64,000 nt of DNA, from NCBI GenBank assembly GCA_964017045.1, contig OZ024794.1:28707315-28771314 (forward strand), read 5' to 3'. A program made the position numbers and the translations under genes. Under the pieces are notes generated by a model. That model was given only the letters and a program-made list of their open reading frames with translations, was not told where the DNA came from and did not search any database. The stretch comes from Omphiscola glabra. Taxonomy: Eukaryota > Mollusca > Gastropoda > Lymnaeidae. Below are positions 1 through 11,430 of the stretch, piece by piece; position 1 is the first letter of the stretch, and the number at the start of each line of letters is the position of its first letter.

Positions 1-300
1 TATCTCACGCTCTTTCCCTCTCTACCCCCTACATCTTTGAGTCTCTCTCACTCTTTTTCTATGTCATCCCTCTATGAGTTTCTCACTCCCTTTCCCTCTC
101 TACCCTTCTCTCTTTGAGTCTCTCTTTCCCACTCTCCCTCCCCTCCCTTTGAACCTCTCACTCTTTCCCTCTCTACTCCTTGCATCTTTGAGTCTCTCTC
201 ATTCTTGATCCCTGTCATAGCCTACCTCTTTGAGTTTCTCACCCTCTTTCCCTCTTTACCCCCCCCCCCCCCCCAACTCTTTGTCTTCTCACTCTTCCTC
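1..300. repeat. Imperfect ~78-bp pyrimidine-rich tandem repeat, about 4 copies
   Basis: The motif tttccctctctac recurs at about 13, 91, 166 and 247, giving a spacing of 75-81 bp, with ctttgagtctctctc-type blocks between. The block ends in a C homopolymer near 262-275. It is cut by the window start, so the full array may be longer. No coding potential is seen. Confidence 0.8.
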
Positions 301-840
301 TCATTTCGTTTGGATTCGCCCAATAATGTGAACGTTTGATTGCCTGATTGCCTACAGTCCGCCATTTCCCAGTCCTAACATTGACTTACTTTCTCCTCAG
401 TCCACTCATGATATTTTGTACCCCCCTCCGCTCCTCCCGCTCCTCCCGCCTCCCCTGCCTTCCAGAGAACTGTAGTTGGCTCTCGCTCTCTCTCCTACAA
501 TTGTAGTCTCTGAGTCAACACGGCTTGTCACAATCTATTAATTTCAACCTACGTTTAATAACTGGCTACTCCGGCCAGACTCGCCTCGTCCACTGGACCC
601 GTTCCAGATACCACGAGACTGTGCCGAGGGCCCTACGGGTTTATTTGATACTTGCTACGTTGGCTGCTAAGCAAACAGAGGTTTTCTCCCTTTGCTTCTA
701 GCCTCCCTTTATTACCGGACTTCTCGGACTTTAATTACCAAAGGACAGGTCAAGATGGCTGACCGCAAGTATACTCCTCGCTTTCCACCCTCCAACACAG
801 GCCCCCCCCCCCCCCCGCAAAACACTTTCTCCAGACTGTA
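301..840. other. Unique-looking intergenic stretch
   Basis: This is mixed-composition sequence with no tandem period and no ORF that I recognise. It holds a C homopolymer at about 800-815. A minus-strand ATGGCGGAC lies at 365-357 in a weak TISU-like context (ggaa before the ATG), but I see no GC-rich surroundings or other promoter motif, so I do not call an exon here. Confidence 0.5.
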
Positions 841-859
841 GTGTCCATTTCACATACCC

Positions 860-1432
860 CCTTTTTTCTTTCGTTCTTTCTTTCTCTTTCTCTCTCTCTT
901 TTCTTCTGTGACTCTGTCATTGTCATTCTGTCTCTGACACCCTCTCTCTTTCATCCTCTCGATGTCATTTCTCTCTGTGTTTCCCTCTCTGTCACTCTCC
1001 CTCACACACTGCTTAGGTCTCTCTCGCTCTCTTCTGTCACTACCTCTCTCTTCTGTCACTCTTTCTTCGGTCAATTTCTATATCTCTCTATCTCTTTATC
1101 ACTCTCTCTCTGTCACTCTCTTTATCACTCTATCTGTCACTCTCTCTCTGTCACTCTCTTATGTCACTCTCCATCGCTCTCTTCTGTCACTCCCTCTCTC
1201 TTCTGTCACTCTCTCTCTCTTCTGTCACTCTCTCTCTCTTCTGTCACTTTCTCCCTCTCTATTGTGTCACTTTCTCTCTCTCTATCACTCTCTCTCTCTG
1301 TCACTCTCTCCGCCACTCTCTTTCTCTCTTTTCTCACCCCGTCTCTCTTCCGTCATTATCACTGTCTGCCACTGTCTCTCTCCCCCTCTCTCTCTCTCTC
1401 CCTCTCTCTCTCTCCTCCTCACTGACTCTCTG
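860..1432. repeat. CT-rich satellite with 19-bp core (tctgtcactctctctct)
   Basis: This is a pyrimidine-only strand built of ctctct and ctgtcac blocks. In the most regular part ttctgtcac occurs at 1201, 1220 and 1239, giving an exact 19-bp period. Long Ser/Leu-rich reading frames in all three plus frames are by-products of the stop-poor composition. Confidence 0.9.
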
Positions 1433-1636
1433 CCTCCACCTGCTTACAGAGGAGCTCAGATCAACTCATTTGATGATCTAAGCCTGGACTTCAGTGGCTT
1501 TAGTTCCAGTAAATTCTATTGTATCTCACTCATTTCCTATTGTGCTAACCTGATTGCAGTCTCCCCCATTATTACCTTTTGTATCTCAGGAGTATGGACT
1601 GCTCTCATTCATACCATTCTCCATCTTTGGCATAAC

Positions 1637-1775
1637 CAGTGGCGCTGGGAGGGGGGTGCGGGGGGGGGGGGTCCGCCCCAAAATACATTTTTTCACTTAC
1701 TGCAGAGGTTTTCGTGGAGAGTGGAGTCGAAATTCTCGTTCCGTTCCGGGTGGCACTAACTAACCCTAGATTCGC
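1637..1775 (-). mobile_element. Degenerate hAT-type MITE, CAGTGGCGTAGCTAG subfamily
   Basis: The left end reads cagtggcgctgggagg and is followed by a G homopolymer. The right part contains gggtggcactaac, which is the reverse complement of the attagtgccgcccgg block near the start of the copies at 20366 and 32397. The right terminus has decayed and no target duplication is visible. The family call rests on comparison with the better copies in this window. Confidence 0.5.
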
Positions 1776-1936
1776 CTCTTGGCTGAGCTGCGCGATGTTG
1801 TACCTTTGCATGGGTTGTACAGTGTTGTACCACGGTGTGAGTTGTACAATATTGTTTCAAAACTCTGATTGTTGCAATATGTGAGCATTGTCTGAGTGGT
1901 ACAATATTATTCCGTGGTATGAATGGCCTGAGTCGA

Positions 1937-3557
1937 ACAACATTTTACACTGGCTTGGTTGTGCAACATTTTACACTGGCTTGGTTGTGCAACATTTTAC
2001 ACTGGCTTGGTTGTGCAACATTTTACACTGGCTTGGTTGTGCAACATTTTACACCGGCTTGGTTGTGCAACATTTTACACTGGCTTGGTTGTACAACATT
2101 TTACACTGGCTTGGTTGTGCAACATTTTACACTGGCTTGGTTGTGCAACATTTTACACTGGCTTGGTTGTGCAACATTTTACACTGGCTTGGTTGTGCAA
2201 CATTTTACACTGGCTTGGTTGTGCAACATTTTACACTGGCTTGGTTGTGCAACATTTTACACTGGCTTGGTTGTGCAACATTTTACACTGGCTTGGTTGT
2301 GCAACATTTTACACTGGCTTGGTTGTGCAACATTTTACACCGGCTTGGTTGTGCAACATTTTACACTGGCTTGGTTGTGCAACATTTTACACCGGCTTGG
2401 TTGTGCAACATTTTACACTGTCTTGGTTGTACAACATTTTACACCGGCTTGGTTGTGCAACATTTTACACTGGCTTGGTTGTGCAACATTTTACACCGGC
2501 TTGGTTGTACAACATTTTATACACTGGCTTGGTTGTGCAACATTTTACACTGGCTTGGTTGTGCAACATTTTACACTGGCTTGGTTGTGCAACATTTTAC
2601 ACTGGCTTGGTTGTACAACATTTTACACTGGCTTGGTTGTGCAACATTTTACACCGGCTTGGTTGCGCAACATTTTACACTGGCTTGGTTGTACAACATT
2701 TTACACTGGCTTGGTTGTGCAACATTTTACACTGGCTTGGTTGTGCAACATTTTACACTGGCTTGGTTGTGCAACATTTTACATTGGCTTGGTTGTACAA
2801 CATTTTATACACTGGCTTGGTTGTACAACATTTTACACTGGCTTGGTTGTACAACATTTTACACCGGCTTGGTTGTGCAACATTTTACACCGGCTTGGTT
2901 GTGCAACACCTTTACACTGGCTTGGTTGTACAACATTTTACACCGGCTTGGTTGTGCAACATTTTACACTGGCTTGGTTGTGCAACATTTTACACTGGCT
3001 TGGTTGTGCAACATTTTACACTGGCTTGGTTGTGCAACATTTTACACTGGCTTGGTTGTGCAACATTTTACACTGGCTTGGTTGTGCAACATTTTACACT
3101 GGCTTGGTTGTGCAACATTTTACACTGGCTTGGTTGTGCAACATTTTACACTGGCTTGGTTGTGCAACATTTTACACCGGCTTGGTTGTGCAACATTTTA
3201 CACTGGCTTGGTTGTACAACATTTTACAGCGGCTTGGTTGTGCAACATTTTACACTGGCTTGGTTGTGCAACATTTTACACTGGCTTGGTTGTGCAACAT
3301 TTTACACTGGCTTGGTTGTGCAACATTTTACACTGGCTTGGTTGTGCAACATGTTACACTGGCTTGGTTGCGCAACATTTTACACTGGCTTGGTTGTACA
3401 ACATTTTACACTGGCTTGGTTGTGCAACATTTTACACTGGCTTGGTTGTACAACATTTTACACTGGCTTGGTTGTACAACATTTTACACTGGCTTGGTTG
3501 TACACCATTTTACAATGAATTGGTTGTGCTACATTTTACACTGGGTTGGTCGTACAA
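1937..3557. repeat. 26-bp minisatellite, ~62 copies
   Basis: The unit core is acactggcttggttgtgcaa and the exact period is 26 bp. Variants include tacaac for gcaac, accggc for actggc and occasional 2-bp insertions (tatacac). Copies are highly similar, suggesting recent homogenisation. Because 26 is not a multiple of 3 and the unit has no stop codon in any plus frame, all three plus frames stay open for 500-600 codons. Diverged ttgtac-containing relatives at about 1797-1936 may be the ancestral edge of the array. Confidence 0.98.
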
Positions 3558-4752
3558 TACAGTCATTTGTTGTTTTTTTTTACAGAAATCGCCAACATCG
3601 CCAGAGATTAATTTGCCTATGGAGCCTGCCCACGTCATCGTAAAGATTATTTTTTTCCGATTGTCCCAGGTAACACGCACAACGTTTACTGGCCAAAGTC
3701 TTATTATAAGGGTGCTTCATTGTTAATGAGCGAAAACACTTTTAGTAAAAATTAATGAAAACATTTCATATTTGTGGAATTAATTCATTTTTATACGTTT
3801 ATTTGACCCAACTGCTGTTTAGACGAGCGAAGAAAGTATTCCATTTATCTTGGACGATCAGATGCCGAGGGGGAATTAATCATAAAAGTTGTTTCGTCCA
3901 CTTTAATTCCATTCACGGCTACGACTATTTTTTTTCCGCTTTCTAATATCTTATTCTCCATCTCTATTGGAAAAACAACAACACACCAGCAGGCCTGACG
4001 CGTTTGTTGTTGGATGTTCATTCATAGAACGTTTTTCCAGCTGAAAAGAATCAGATAACCGTAAGGATTTAATGTTAAATTAACATAAGGCTCTCAGTTC
4101 TCAACATGACAAAAGCCTCGCTTATACCATGCAATGGGTCATCTGGTTAAACGATGCTGCTGAGTGCCGTCCATGGCATCACATGTAAATTGATATGGAA
4201 TGGTTGGTTTTTAATTTATATTTTTTAAGTTCATTTTAATTTGCATGTACAGCGTGGTGAGCTATAGAAAACTACCCATAATAATAATAATCTGTTCTAG
4301 ACTACCCAGCATTGCAGAGTCATGCTAACTTACCAAGAGAAGTCTCCTCACATTTGAACAGAAAGCAACATAGAGGCACATTAGATGTACCCATTACGGC
4401 ACCAATTTCTTGCACAAACACACCGGGGAGAGTTAAAATGGAAAACAAATTTATTCAGCATTTCGGCACCATATCTCCACATGGTATGAATAAAGTACTC
4501 TCCTGCTAATGCTTCTCAATTTCCTTGAATTTCTTCTTTCTTTTTTTTTTTTTTTCTTCCTTATTCCGTAGATTTTATGTATCCCTAAAAATATTTTGTT
4601 CCGTTAAGATTGTCGACCTTATTTTTCACAGTACCAATATTTATATTCTTTCACTTCCTGTCATCCTACTTCTGGCAACTACATAGGAACCCTCTAAAGT
4701 TTTTTACTGTGCTCCGTTACTTTTTTTACTTCTATTTTCGTTTTGTTTGCTG
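3558..4752. other. AT-rich intergenic stretch without recognisable genes
   Basis: I find no tandem period, no MITE termini and no convincing coding region. There is a T-rich tract near 4530-4558. The sequence leads into the hammerhead-like motif at 4753. Confidence 0.5.
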
Positions 4753-4776
4753 CTGAAGGCTCTATGCCGAAACGTC
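4753..4776 (+). ncRNA. Hammerhead-ribozyme-like motif, possible Penelope-like element remnant
   Basis: The stretch has ctgaagg, then a possible 3-bp stem ggc/gcc closing the loop tctat, then gaaacgtc. This follows the hammerhead core order CUGANGA, stem II, GAAAC, GUC, with the final A of CUGANGA replaced by G. Minimal hammerheads of this kind are known from Penelope-like elements. A similar T-rich leader (tttcgttttgtt) precedes the related motif at 55266. The core mismatch suggests that any ribozyme here has decayed. Confidence 0.3.
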
Positions 4777-4881
4777 AAAATCTTATTGTCCTGTCTATGA
4801 ATCCAAGCTTTAATATAAATTGTTCTACTATTTCATTTACACAACTTGAATGCACTCCATCAATTATTATCTTATAAAACT

Positions 4882-5501
4882 GCGCCAACTTGACCTACAA
4901 ATTTACTAGCATAGCTTCGCTAATTTGACCTACAAATTTACTAAAATAGCTGAGCCAACTTGACCTACAAATTTACTAAAATAGCTGAGCCAACTTGACC
5001 AACAATTTTACTAGCATAGGTGAACCAGCTTGACCTACAAATTTACTAAAATAGCGGAGCCAACTTGACCAACAATTTTACTGGCATAGCTGAGCCAGCT
5101 TGACCTACAAATTTACTAAAATAGCGGAGCCAGCTTGACCAACAATTTTACTAGCATAGCTGAACGAGCTTGACCTACAAATTTACTAAAATAGCGGAGC
5201 CAACTTGACCAACAATTTTACTAGCATAGCTGAACCAGCTTGACCTACAAATTTATTAAAATAGCGGAGCCAACTTGACCAACAATTTTACTAGCATAGC
5301 TGAACCAGCTTGACCTACAAATTTACTAAAATAGCTGAGCCAGCTTGACCAACAATTTTACTAGCATAGCTGAACGAGCTTGACCTACAAATTTACTAAA
5401 ATAGCTGAGCCAACTTGACCTTCAAGTTTACCAACAAAGCTGCGCCATCCTGAACTGCAAATTTACTAAAATAGCTGAGCCAACTTGATCTACAAATTTA
5501 C
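4882..5501. repeat. 35-bp minisatellite in alternating A/B (70-bp) higher-order form, ~18 copies
   Basis: Type A carries cttgacctacaaatttacta and type B carries cttgaccaacaattttacta; each is 35 bp. From about 4960 to 5400 they strictly alternate, so the real unit of amplification is a 70-bp dimer. The two edges hold more diverged monomers. Confidence 0.97.
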
Positions 5502-6002
5502 AAAGCAGCAGCATCCATTAGGAACAGCAGCAGCATCTATTGGGAACAATCGGTAGCATCTATTGGGAACAAGCAGCAGCATCTATTGGGAACAGCAGCA
5601 GTATCTATTGGGAACAATCAATAGTATCTATTGGGAACAGCAGCAGCATCTATTAGAAACAGCAGCAGCATCTATAGGGAACAATCAGTAGCATCTATTG
5701 GGAACAATCAGTAGCATCTATTGGGAACAATCAGTAGCATCTATTGGGAACAGCAGCAGCATCTATTGGGAACAATCAGTAGCATCTATTGGGAACAGCA
5801 GCAGCATCTATTAGGAACATTAGCAGCATCTATTAGGAACAGCAGCATCTATTGGGAACATTCAGTAGCATCTATTGGGAACAATCAGTAGCATCTATTG
5901 TGAACATTCAGTAGCATCTATTGGGAACAATCAGTAGCATCTATTGGGAACAATCAGTAGCATCCTTTTGGAACAGCAGCAACATCTATTGGGAACAATC
6001 GG
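5502..6002. repeat. 22/23-bp minisatellite, ~22 copies
   Basis: The core is catctattgggaac, followed by either agcagcag (22-bp type) or aatcagtag (23-bp type). It starts directly where the 35-bp array ends, with no unique spacer, so two unrelated arrays abut. Confidence 0.97.
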
Positions 6003-6126
6003 TCTTTAAATGCACACAGTCGATATATTCCTCTTAAAATTCTTTCAGTTCGTTTCAACAAGTGGAAATGTAACTGGTGGCAGCGATGAATAGCAAGCCT
6101 TAATATTTGTTTGGGTGTAGTGTATG

Positions 6127-6884
6127 GTCCTTATTACTTCACTTGGCCCTGATTACTTCACTTGGCCCTGGTGACTTCACTTGGCCCTGATTACTTCACT
6201 TGGCCCTGGTGACTTCACTTGACCCCGATTACTTCACTTGGCCCTGGTGACTTCACTTGGCCCTGATTACTTCACTTTCCCCTGGTGACTCACTTGGCCC
6301 TGATTACTTCACTTTCCCCTGGTGACTCACTTGGCCCTGATTACTTCACTTTCCCTGGTGACTCACTTGGCCCTGATTACTTCACTTGGCCCTGGTGAGT
6401 TCACTTGGCCCCGATTCCTTCACTTGGTCCAGATATTTCACCTGGCCCTGATTTCTTCACTTGGTCCTGATTGCTTCACTTGGTCCTGATTACTTCACTT
6501 GGTCTTGATTACTTCACTTGGTCCTGATTACTTCAATTGGTCTTGATTACTTCACTTGGTCCTGATTACTTCACTTGGTCTTGATTAATTCACTTGGTCC
6601 TGATTACTTCACTTGGTCCTGATTGCTTCACTTGGTCCTGATTACTTCACTTGGTCCTGATTACTTCACTTGGTCCTGATTGCTTCACTTGGTCCTGATT
6701 ACTTCAATTGGTCCTGCTTACTTCACTTGGTCCTGATTACTTCACTTGGTCCTGATTACTTCAATTGGTCCTGCTTACTTCACTTGGTCTTGATTACTTC
6801 ACTTGGTCGTGATTGCTTCACTTGGTCCTGATTGCTTCATGTTGTCCCGATTGCCTCACTTGGTCCTGATTGCTTCACATGGCC
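6127..6884. repeat. 19-bp minisatellite, ~39 copies in two subfamilies
   Basis: The unit is ttacttcacttggtcctga and variants. The first third uses ttggccctg and alternates attactt with gtgactt, forming a 38-bp dimer. The rest uses ttggtcctgatt monomers. The change of subfamily at about 6420 is sharp. Confidence 0.97.
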
Positions 6885-7346
6885 GACCACAATGTACCCT
6901 GCACAACTGAGGCAAATAAAGTACTTAACTTTTGAACAATCTCACAAACTGATATTTGAAGGTGGAAAAAAAAACCCGAGATGAATTGGCTGTAATTGAG
7001 GCGATGAAGATTTCTTAAGCACTCAATCACCGTGTTTGTATTTTTGGTGGCAAACACGGCAATGGCCACAATCATGTAATCGTTTGCCTGCTTGTTAGCT
7101 ACGACGGTTTGGGGATTTGACACAATCTGAGACTCTCAGGATAAGACGGCGAGTGGTAGGGTAGGCTGTCGGGTGTGGGGGGGGGGGGGGGGTAGAGAGA
7201 AGAAGAAAGAGAGTTGGGGAGAAAGTTCAGAAAACGAGAGAATGTGTTCAAAATGACGAATCAGAATTCGTCGATATGAAGCTGTGTCAATATTAGGTTT
7301 AGGTGTGTGTGTTTGTATGTTGTTGTGGGGGGGGGGGGCTGGTTAT
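6885..7346. other. Short unique stretch with G homopolymer
   Basis: An 82-codon minus-strand reading frame covers 6875-7123 but overlaps the end of the tandem array and has no recognisable domain. A G homopolymer lies at about 7178-7193. Nothing else is supported. Confidence 0.45.
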
Positions 7347-7350
7347 ATCT

Positions 7351-7844
7351 TTTGGGTGCTGGGTATGCCTTGGGGGCTGGGTATGTCTTGGGGGCTGGGT
7401 ATGTCTTGGGGGCTGGGTATGTCTTGGGGGCTGAGTATGCCTTGGGGGCTGGGTATGCCTTGGGGGCTGGGTATGTCTTGGGGGCTGAGTATGTCTTGGG
7501 GCTGAGTATGTCTTGGGGGCTGGGTATGTCTTGGGGGCTGGGTATGTCTTGGGGCTGAGTATGTCTTGGGGGCTGAGTATGCCTTGGGGGCTGGGTATGT
7601 CTTGGGGGCTGGGTATGTCTTGGGGGCTGGGTATGCCTTGGGGGCTGGGTATGTCTTGGGGGCTGAGTATGTCTTGGGGGCTGGGTATGTCTTTGGGGCT
7701 GGGTATGTCTTGGGGGCTGGGTATGCCTTGGGGTTTTGGTATGTCTTGGGGGCTGGGTATGTCTTGGGGGCTGAGTTTGTCTTGGGGGCTGAGTATGTCT
7801 TGGGGGGCTGGTATGTCTTGAGAGTGGGGGCTGGGTATGTCTCG
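7351..7844. repeat. 18-bp G-rich minisatellite, ~27 copies, G-quadruplex potential
   Basis: The unit is tgggggctgggtatgtct, with ccttg or gagta variants. Each unit supplies a run of five G and a run of three G, so any two adjacent units provide the four G-runs a quadruplex needs. The plus strand encodes repeated Gly-Leu-Gly-Met-Ser-Trp hexapeptides because 18 is a multiple of 3. I regard that as an artefact. Confidence 0.97.
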
Positions 7845-8305
7845 AAGGATATTTTTATGGGTTTTTTTTCAGCAATGTATGTACATTTTGACAGAATTCA
7901 AAGAATTATATCATTTAACGTAAAATATCTGTCCATACATATGTACGTAATATGTACAATCTAAACGCAATGTATCTCCATGATCCACCCATCAGGCCAT
8001 TAATCACTCTAGTCCCTCATACTTTTCATCTATTTCCTAAGCCCGCACACTGATTCATCACTTTATCCATTCACCCGGCTCTCCATCCACCGAGTCACCC
8101 GCCACCAGCGCCACCCATCCATCTCTCTGTAATTCCCATATCCTCTCCCGCGCTGCCCATCGTCCCATTCCATGATTCGCACATACTAAAGCTGTAGATA
8201 TGAATCACATCTCACAAAACATAATTATGTTACCCCCCCCCAATCTCCTCCCCCTCCCCCAATATCTAAACCGAATGCCACCCCCCCCCCCTTACTACCC
8301 TCACC

Positions 8306-8369
8306 CCACTAAACATGTCCTGCGTAATGGAGCGGAATCATCGGGGGAACTTTTTCGAACGGCCGCCAT
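8306..8369 (-). CDS. Candidate first coding exon (TISU-type start), gene unknown
   Basis: On the minus strand an ATG at 8369-8367 lies in gcaaATGGCGGCC, close to the TISU/YY1 translation-start element that short-leader housekeeping genes use. It opens the peptide MAAVRKSSPDDSAPLRR and runs 22 codons to a TGA. A possible donor, GTGAGG (ggg|gtgagg), overlaps that stop, so splicing there would avoid it. Upstream at 8384-8395 is a near-ideal ETS site (acaggaagtga on the minus strand), within GC- and CpG-rich sequence that stands out from its surroundings. I do not recognise the protein and see no downstream exon, so this is a candidate only. Confidence 0.3.
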
Positions 8370-8470
8370 TTGCTTTCCCGCGGTCACTTCCTGTGTTGCC
8401 GCACAGCACGCGCGGTTTGCTCCGTGCAGCCGCGTGTTCAGTGATCTGTTCTCACGGGGCTTTGTTCCTG
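8325..8470. promoter_or_regulatory. GC/CpG-rich candidate promoter with ETS and YY1-like motifs
   Basis: This ~145-bp patch is rich in CG dinucleotides (cgaacggccgcc, cccgcggtc, gcacgcgcgg, gcagccgcg), while the neighbouring DNA is AT-rich. It contains tcacttcctgtg (ETS core) at 8384-8395 and the YY1/TISU-like ccgccat at 8363-8369. ETS plus YY1 near a start codon is a common layout of ubiquitously expressed animal promoters. Direction is inferred from the minus-strand ATG. Confidence 0.4.
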
Positions 8471-8696
8471 AACACTTAATTATATGATAGTTCATTTTCA
8501 AATTGAAACTTCACAAATCTAATTACATACTTGTTGACTTTCAAATTGTGACTTCTTTTATCCCATGTTTCTATTTGCTAACTTTCGTAGTGTAGTTTAA
8601 TTTTACAAAAAAAAAAATTACATCATTTATTCACCTTAAGAATTATAAAATGTTCTATAAAATTACATTAAATTATCTAATTGTTTTATTTATGTA

Positions 8697-9294
8697 CTAG
8701 CTAGTTATAGCCCGCCAAACTTTGGCGACAGCAATGCGTGAACTTACCGTCTACTTAAGTTACTTGACAAAACATGAACTCAAGTAACGCACATTTAAGA
8801 ATCCTAATTTTTTATAACCTCCCCCCCCCCCCCCCCCCATATTATACGCCACTGCATACTTTTTATTTCACGCCCATGAACTATGTTAAATATTCTGATG
8901 CCCCAACCACTTTTAAACCGAATATTTTTTTACACCATACTTAAATTGACACAATTTCATTTTCCGAAAAGAAAATATTACGCGCTAAACGCTCTACTGA
9001 ACTCACCATTGAACCATGATTTCTTTCATTGTATTAATTATTTTACAAACCAAAAAATGACTCAGTTAGTCAAACGTCTCTTTATTACATAAAGAGCTCC
9101 ATTACTAATACACCATTTCTAGCTACGCCATCACTCAAAACACAACAACGCCATCTTCCATACCCAACTACACGTTACAAAATACAAAGCACATAGCAAA
9201 AGATACGAAAATAATCTCAGTACCAAATACGCTGAATAGGAAGCAGCCAGCCTGTTAGGAAGCAGCCGGAAATGGAAGCAGTCCACCAGAAGCG

Positions 9295-9341
<47 letters not shown>

Positions 9342-9350
9342 TATAAGAGA
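8697..9350 (-). mobile_element. Non-autonomous Helitron-like element (654 bp)
   Basis: Read on the minus strand it starts TCTCTTATATATATG and ends with a hairpin (cgccaa/ttggcg), an 8-nt spacer, repeated CTAG and T. In plus orientation it sits as A-CTAG...GA-T, the A|T insertion Helitrons prefer. It shares several blocks with the copy at 31369 (gcaatgcgtgaactt, gacaaaacatgaactcaag, tttttatttcacgcccatgaa, gaaatggaagcag, gcgtaatatata). It contains an 18-bp C tract at about 8821-8838 and a TA microsatellite at 9296-9340. No Rep/helicase coding is present. Confidence 0.65.
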
Positions 9351-11430
9351 TTAATGAAGTAAATAAAATGATTAAATGTCATATATTTCCTTAAATAACT
9401 TTGTGTGTGTGCAAAATTAAGGGTGCTCACGTCCATTGACTTGGGAAGTACGTTGCCAGAAAATTTCGTTAATTATAAACACTGATATATATGTGACAAA
9501 CTAAGAGATATTTCCTACAAGATCCTTCAAATCAATTTACATCATATCTCTTCATCTCCGTCGCGTGAACTAACTGTTCTGAACCTTACGACGTGGTTTC
9601 AATCGGTTCATATCGGGCAACTCGTCACCGACAAACAACGGTCACGCAGGACGGACGCGGCACAGTGCCGCCGACATTTTCACACTTCATCCCCCATCTC
9701 CACTCCCCCCCCCCCCAGACACTGTCCAGCTCAACCAGTAGAAAGGGACATAACCCCTATTAAACCCTGAGACAACTGACTTCAATAGTTTGCCGGGGCC
9801 GGGGTCCGATTTGACCAGATTACACGGACCGACGTCGGAACATTTGACCAAACATGACATATTTCAAGTCGCGTCCCTGATCAGTTACTTGGCGTTTCTG
9901 TGTTCACTTCTGTGTTCTCATCTGACCTTAAGGCGGGCCCATTCAGTGGCCGCCCCTGGTGAAAAATGCGACGTATCTTTGGAACACGGGGGCAACAGAA
10001 TGGATCAGAGCGAGCTGTCAAAGTGCGATCGCTTTGCATCAGGGGTTCTAAAGACTTAATACACGGTGGTTGCTGTAAGTCAGTGGACTTTATTGAAAAA
10101 CGTCTGACCTTTATTTTAATGAACAATTTGTATTTCTCTACATTTCTGTTCAGACACGAACGATGACATATTTTATATTTAAAGTCCCTGACCAACCTCC
10201 TAGTAACGGACGTCATCCAGAAGTGGAGGTTTTAGAACCGTTGTCTCATGTAGTTTAATTTTTTTTTTTATTTTTTTTTTATTATTTTTTTTTTGGATCT
10301 TATAACTTCGGCATCTTTATTCAAGGATATGACTTTTTTTTAAAAACAAAGCTCTTGCCGTCTGCAAAGATTAGTTATTTTTCAAAAACGAACAAATGGT
10401 ATCAATCGGTAACATTTCTGTACGAGTCTCTCGTTTTGGTGCTACTGATCTTCAAACTAACGGATTAGAGGCTAAGCCAAATGAATACTTTTCGAATGTT
10501 TTATTATTTTTTTTTAAAAAAAATTCTTGAGAAATGTGATATTTATCAGTGAGTACCAATGATATGGACATCATACTTTCATCCCCATCACCGAAAAAGA
10601 AATAGATTCTGAAACGCAAATCGTGATATCGGAGAAAAAAAACAATAGGGGAAAAACAACAGGGGAAAAGCAACAACGGACTCATGGTTTTGATACCCCT
10701 CACCGCCCCCCCAACACTCCCCACCACTCCCCCGGGGGGTCGTCTCTAACAGCTACACTATTATGATCTTTCTCAAAGGAATTCTTTTATCTTTTCGTTC
10801 CCGTTAATGCGTACTAGTCTAATCGGGATTCGGTTACAACAACGCGCCAAAAATGTGTGGCGTCCAAATCCGGAGCGTGTTATCTGGAGAGGAAAAAAAT
10901 GGGGAGCGAGAATCGCAAGGAATGACAATCGACGGGAGCAATTATCGCAGGGGTCGAGAACCACAAGAGTACGCATCAACATCGCCGACGAGACTGACAA
11001 CCGTTGTAAACCACAAACAGCAACCCGTTCTTTGGAAACTTTGCGAAAGCCAGGTGGTAAACCATGATGACCTCAATCTTTTACAATTCGGATAAGTCGG
11101 ATAAGTCAGGACGGGGACCAACCACATTATTAGTCCAGGTTACCGCCGCCTTTCAATATCCCAACATCAATCACCGGCTGAAAGGCTTTGACCTTTAACC
11201 TTAAAGCTAAAGCATCGATAAATGTTAAACTAATAGGACTTCGCCCACACAAAATGGCGATTGATTTACAACGAGAATACGATAATCCGCGTGTATGATT
11301 ATCGCCAGAACTGATTACTGATCAAGCACTTTCTTATTTTGCTCGTTGTTCATTTGCCGCTTTCGACATCTCCCCGTACTCCCCAGTCAAACTTTCTTAG
11401 ATTCTCTGAAAACTTTAATCCGTTAATGTT
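9351..11430. other. Unique intergenic stretch with T-rich tract
   Basis: I see no tandem array, recognisable MITE or convincing gene. A T/A-rich low-complexity tract lies at about 10258-10295. Reading frames of 66-111 codons occur on both strands but carry no domain. A plus-strand AAAATGGCGATTG at 11251 opens 14 codons before a stop, with a possible GTATGA donor; I consider it too weak to call an exon. Confidence 0.5.

Noticed and set aside
1888..3726. 612-codon plus-strand reading frame
   Set aside because: It lies inside the 26-bp array; equally long frames exist in the other two phases, as expected for a stop-free unit.
4882..6884. Possible CRISPR arrays
   Set aside because: The repeats are directly adjacent units without unique spacers and the DNA is eukaryotic in character.
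6875..7123. 82-codon minus frame that superficially resembles a membrane protein
   Set aside because: It overlaps the edge of the 19-bp array and includes an A tract read as Phe. No known motif is visible.
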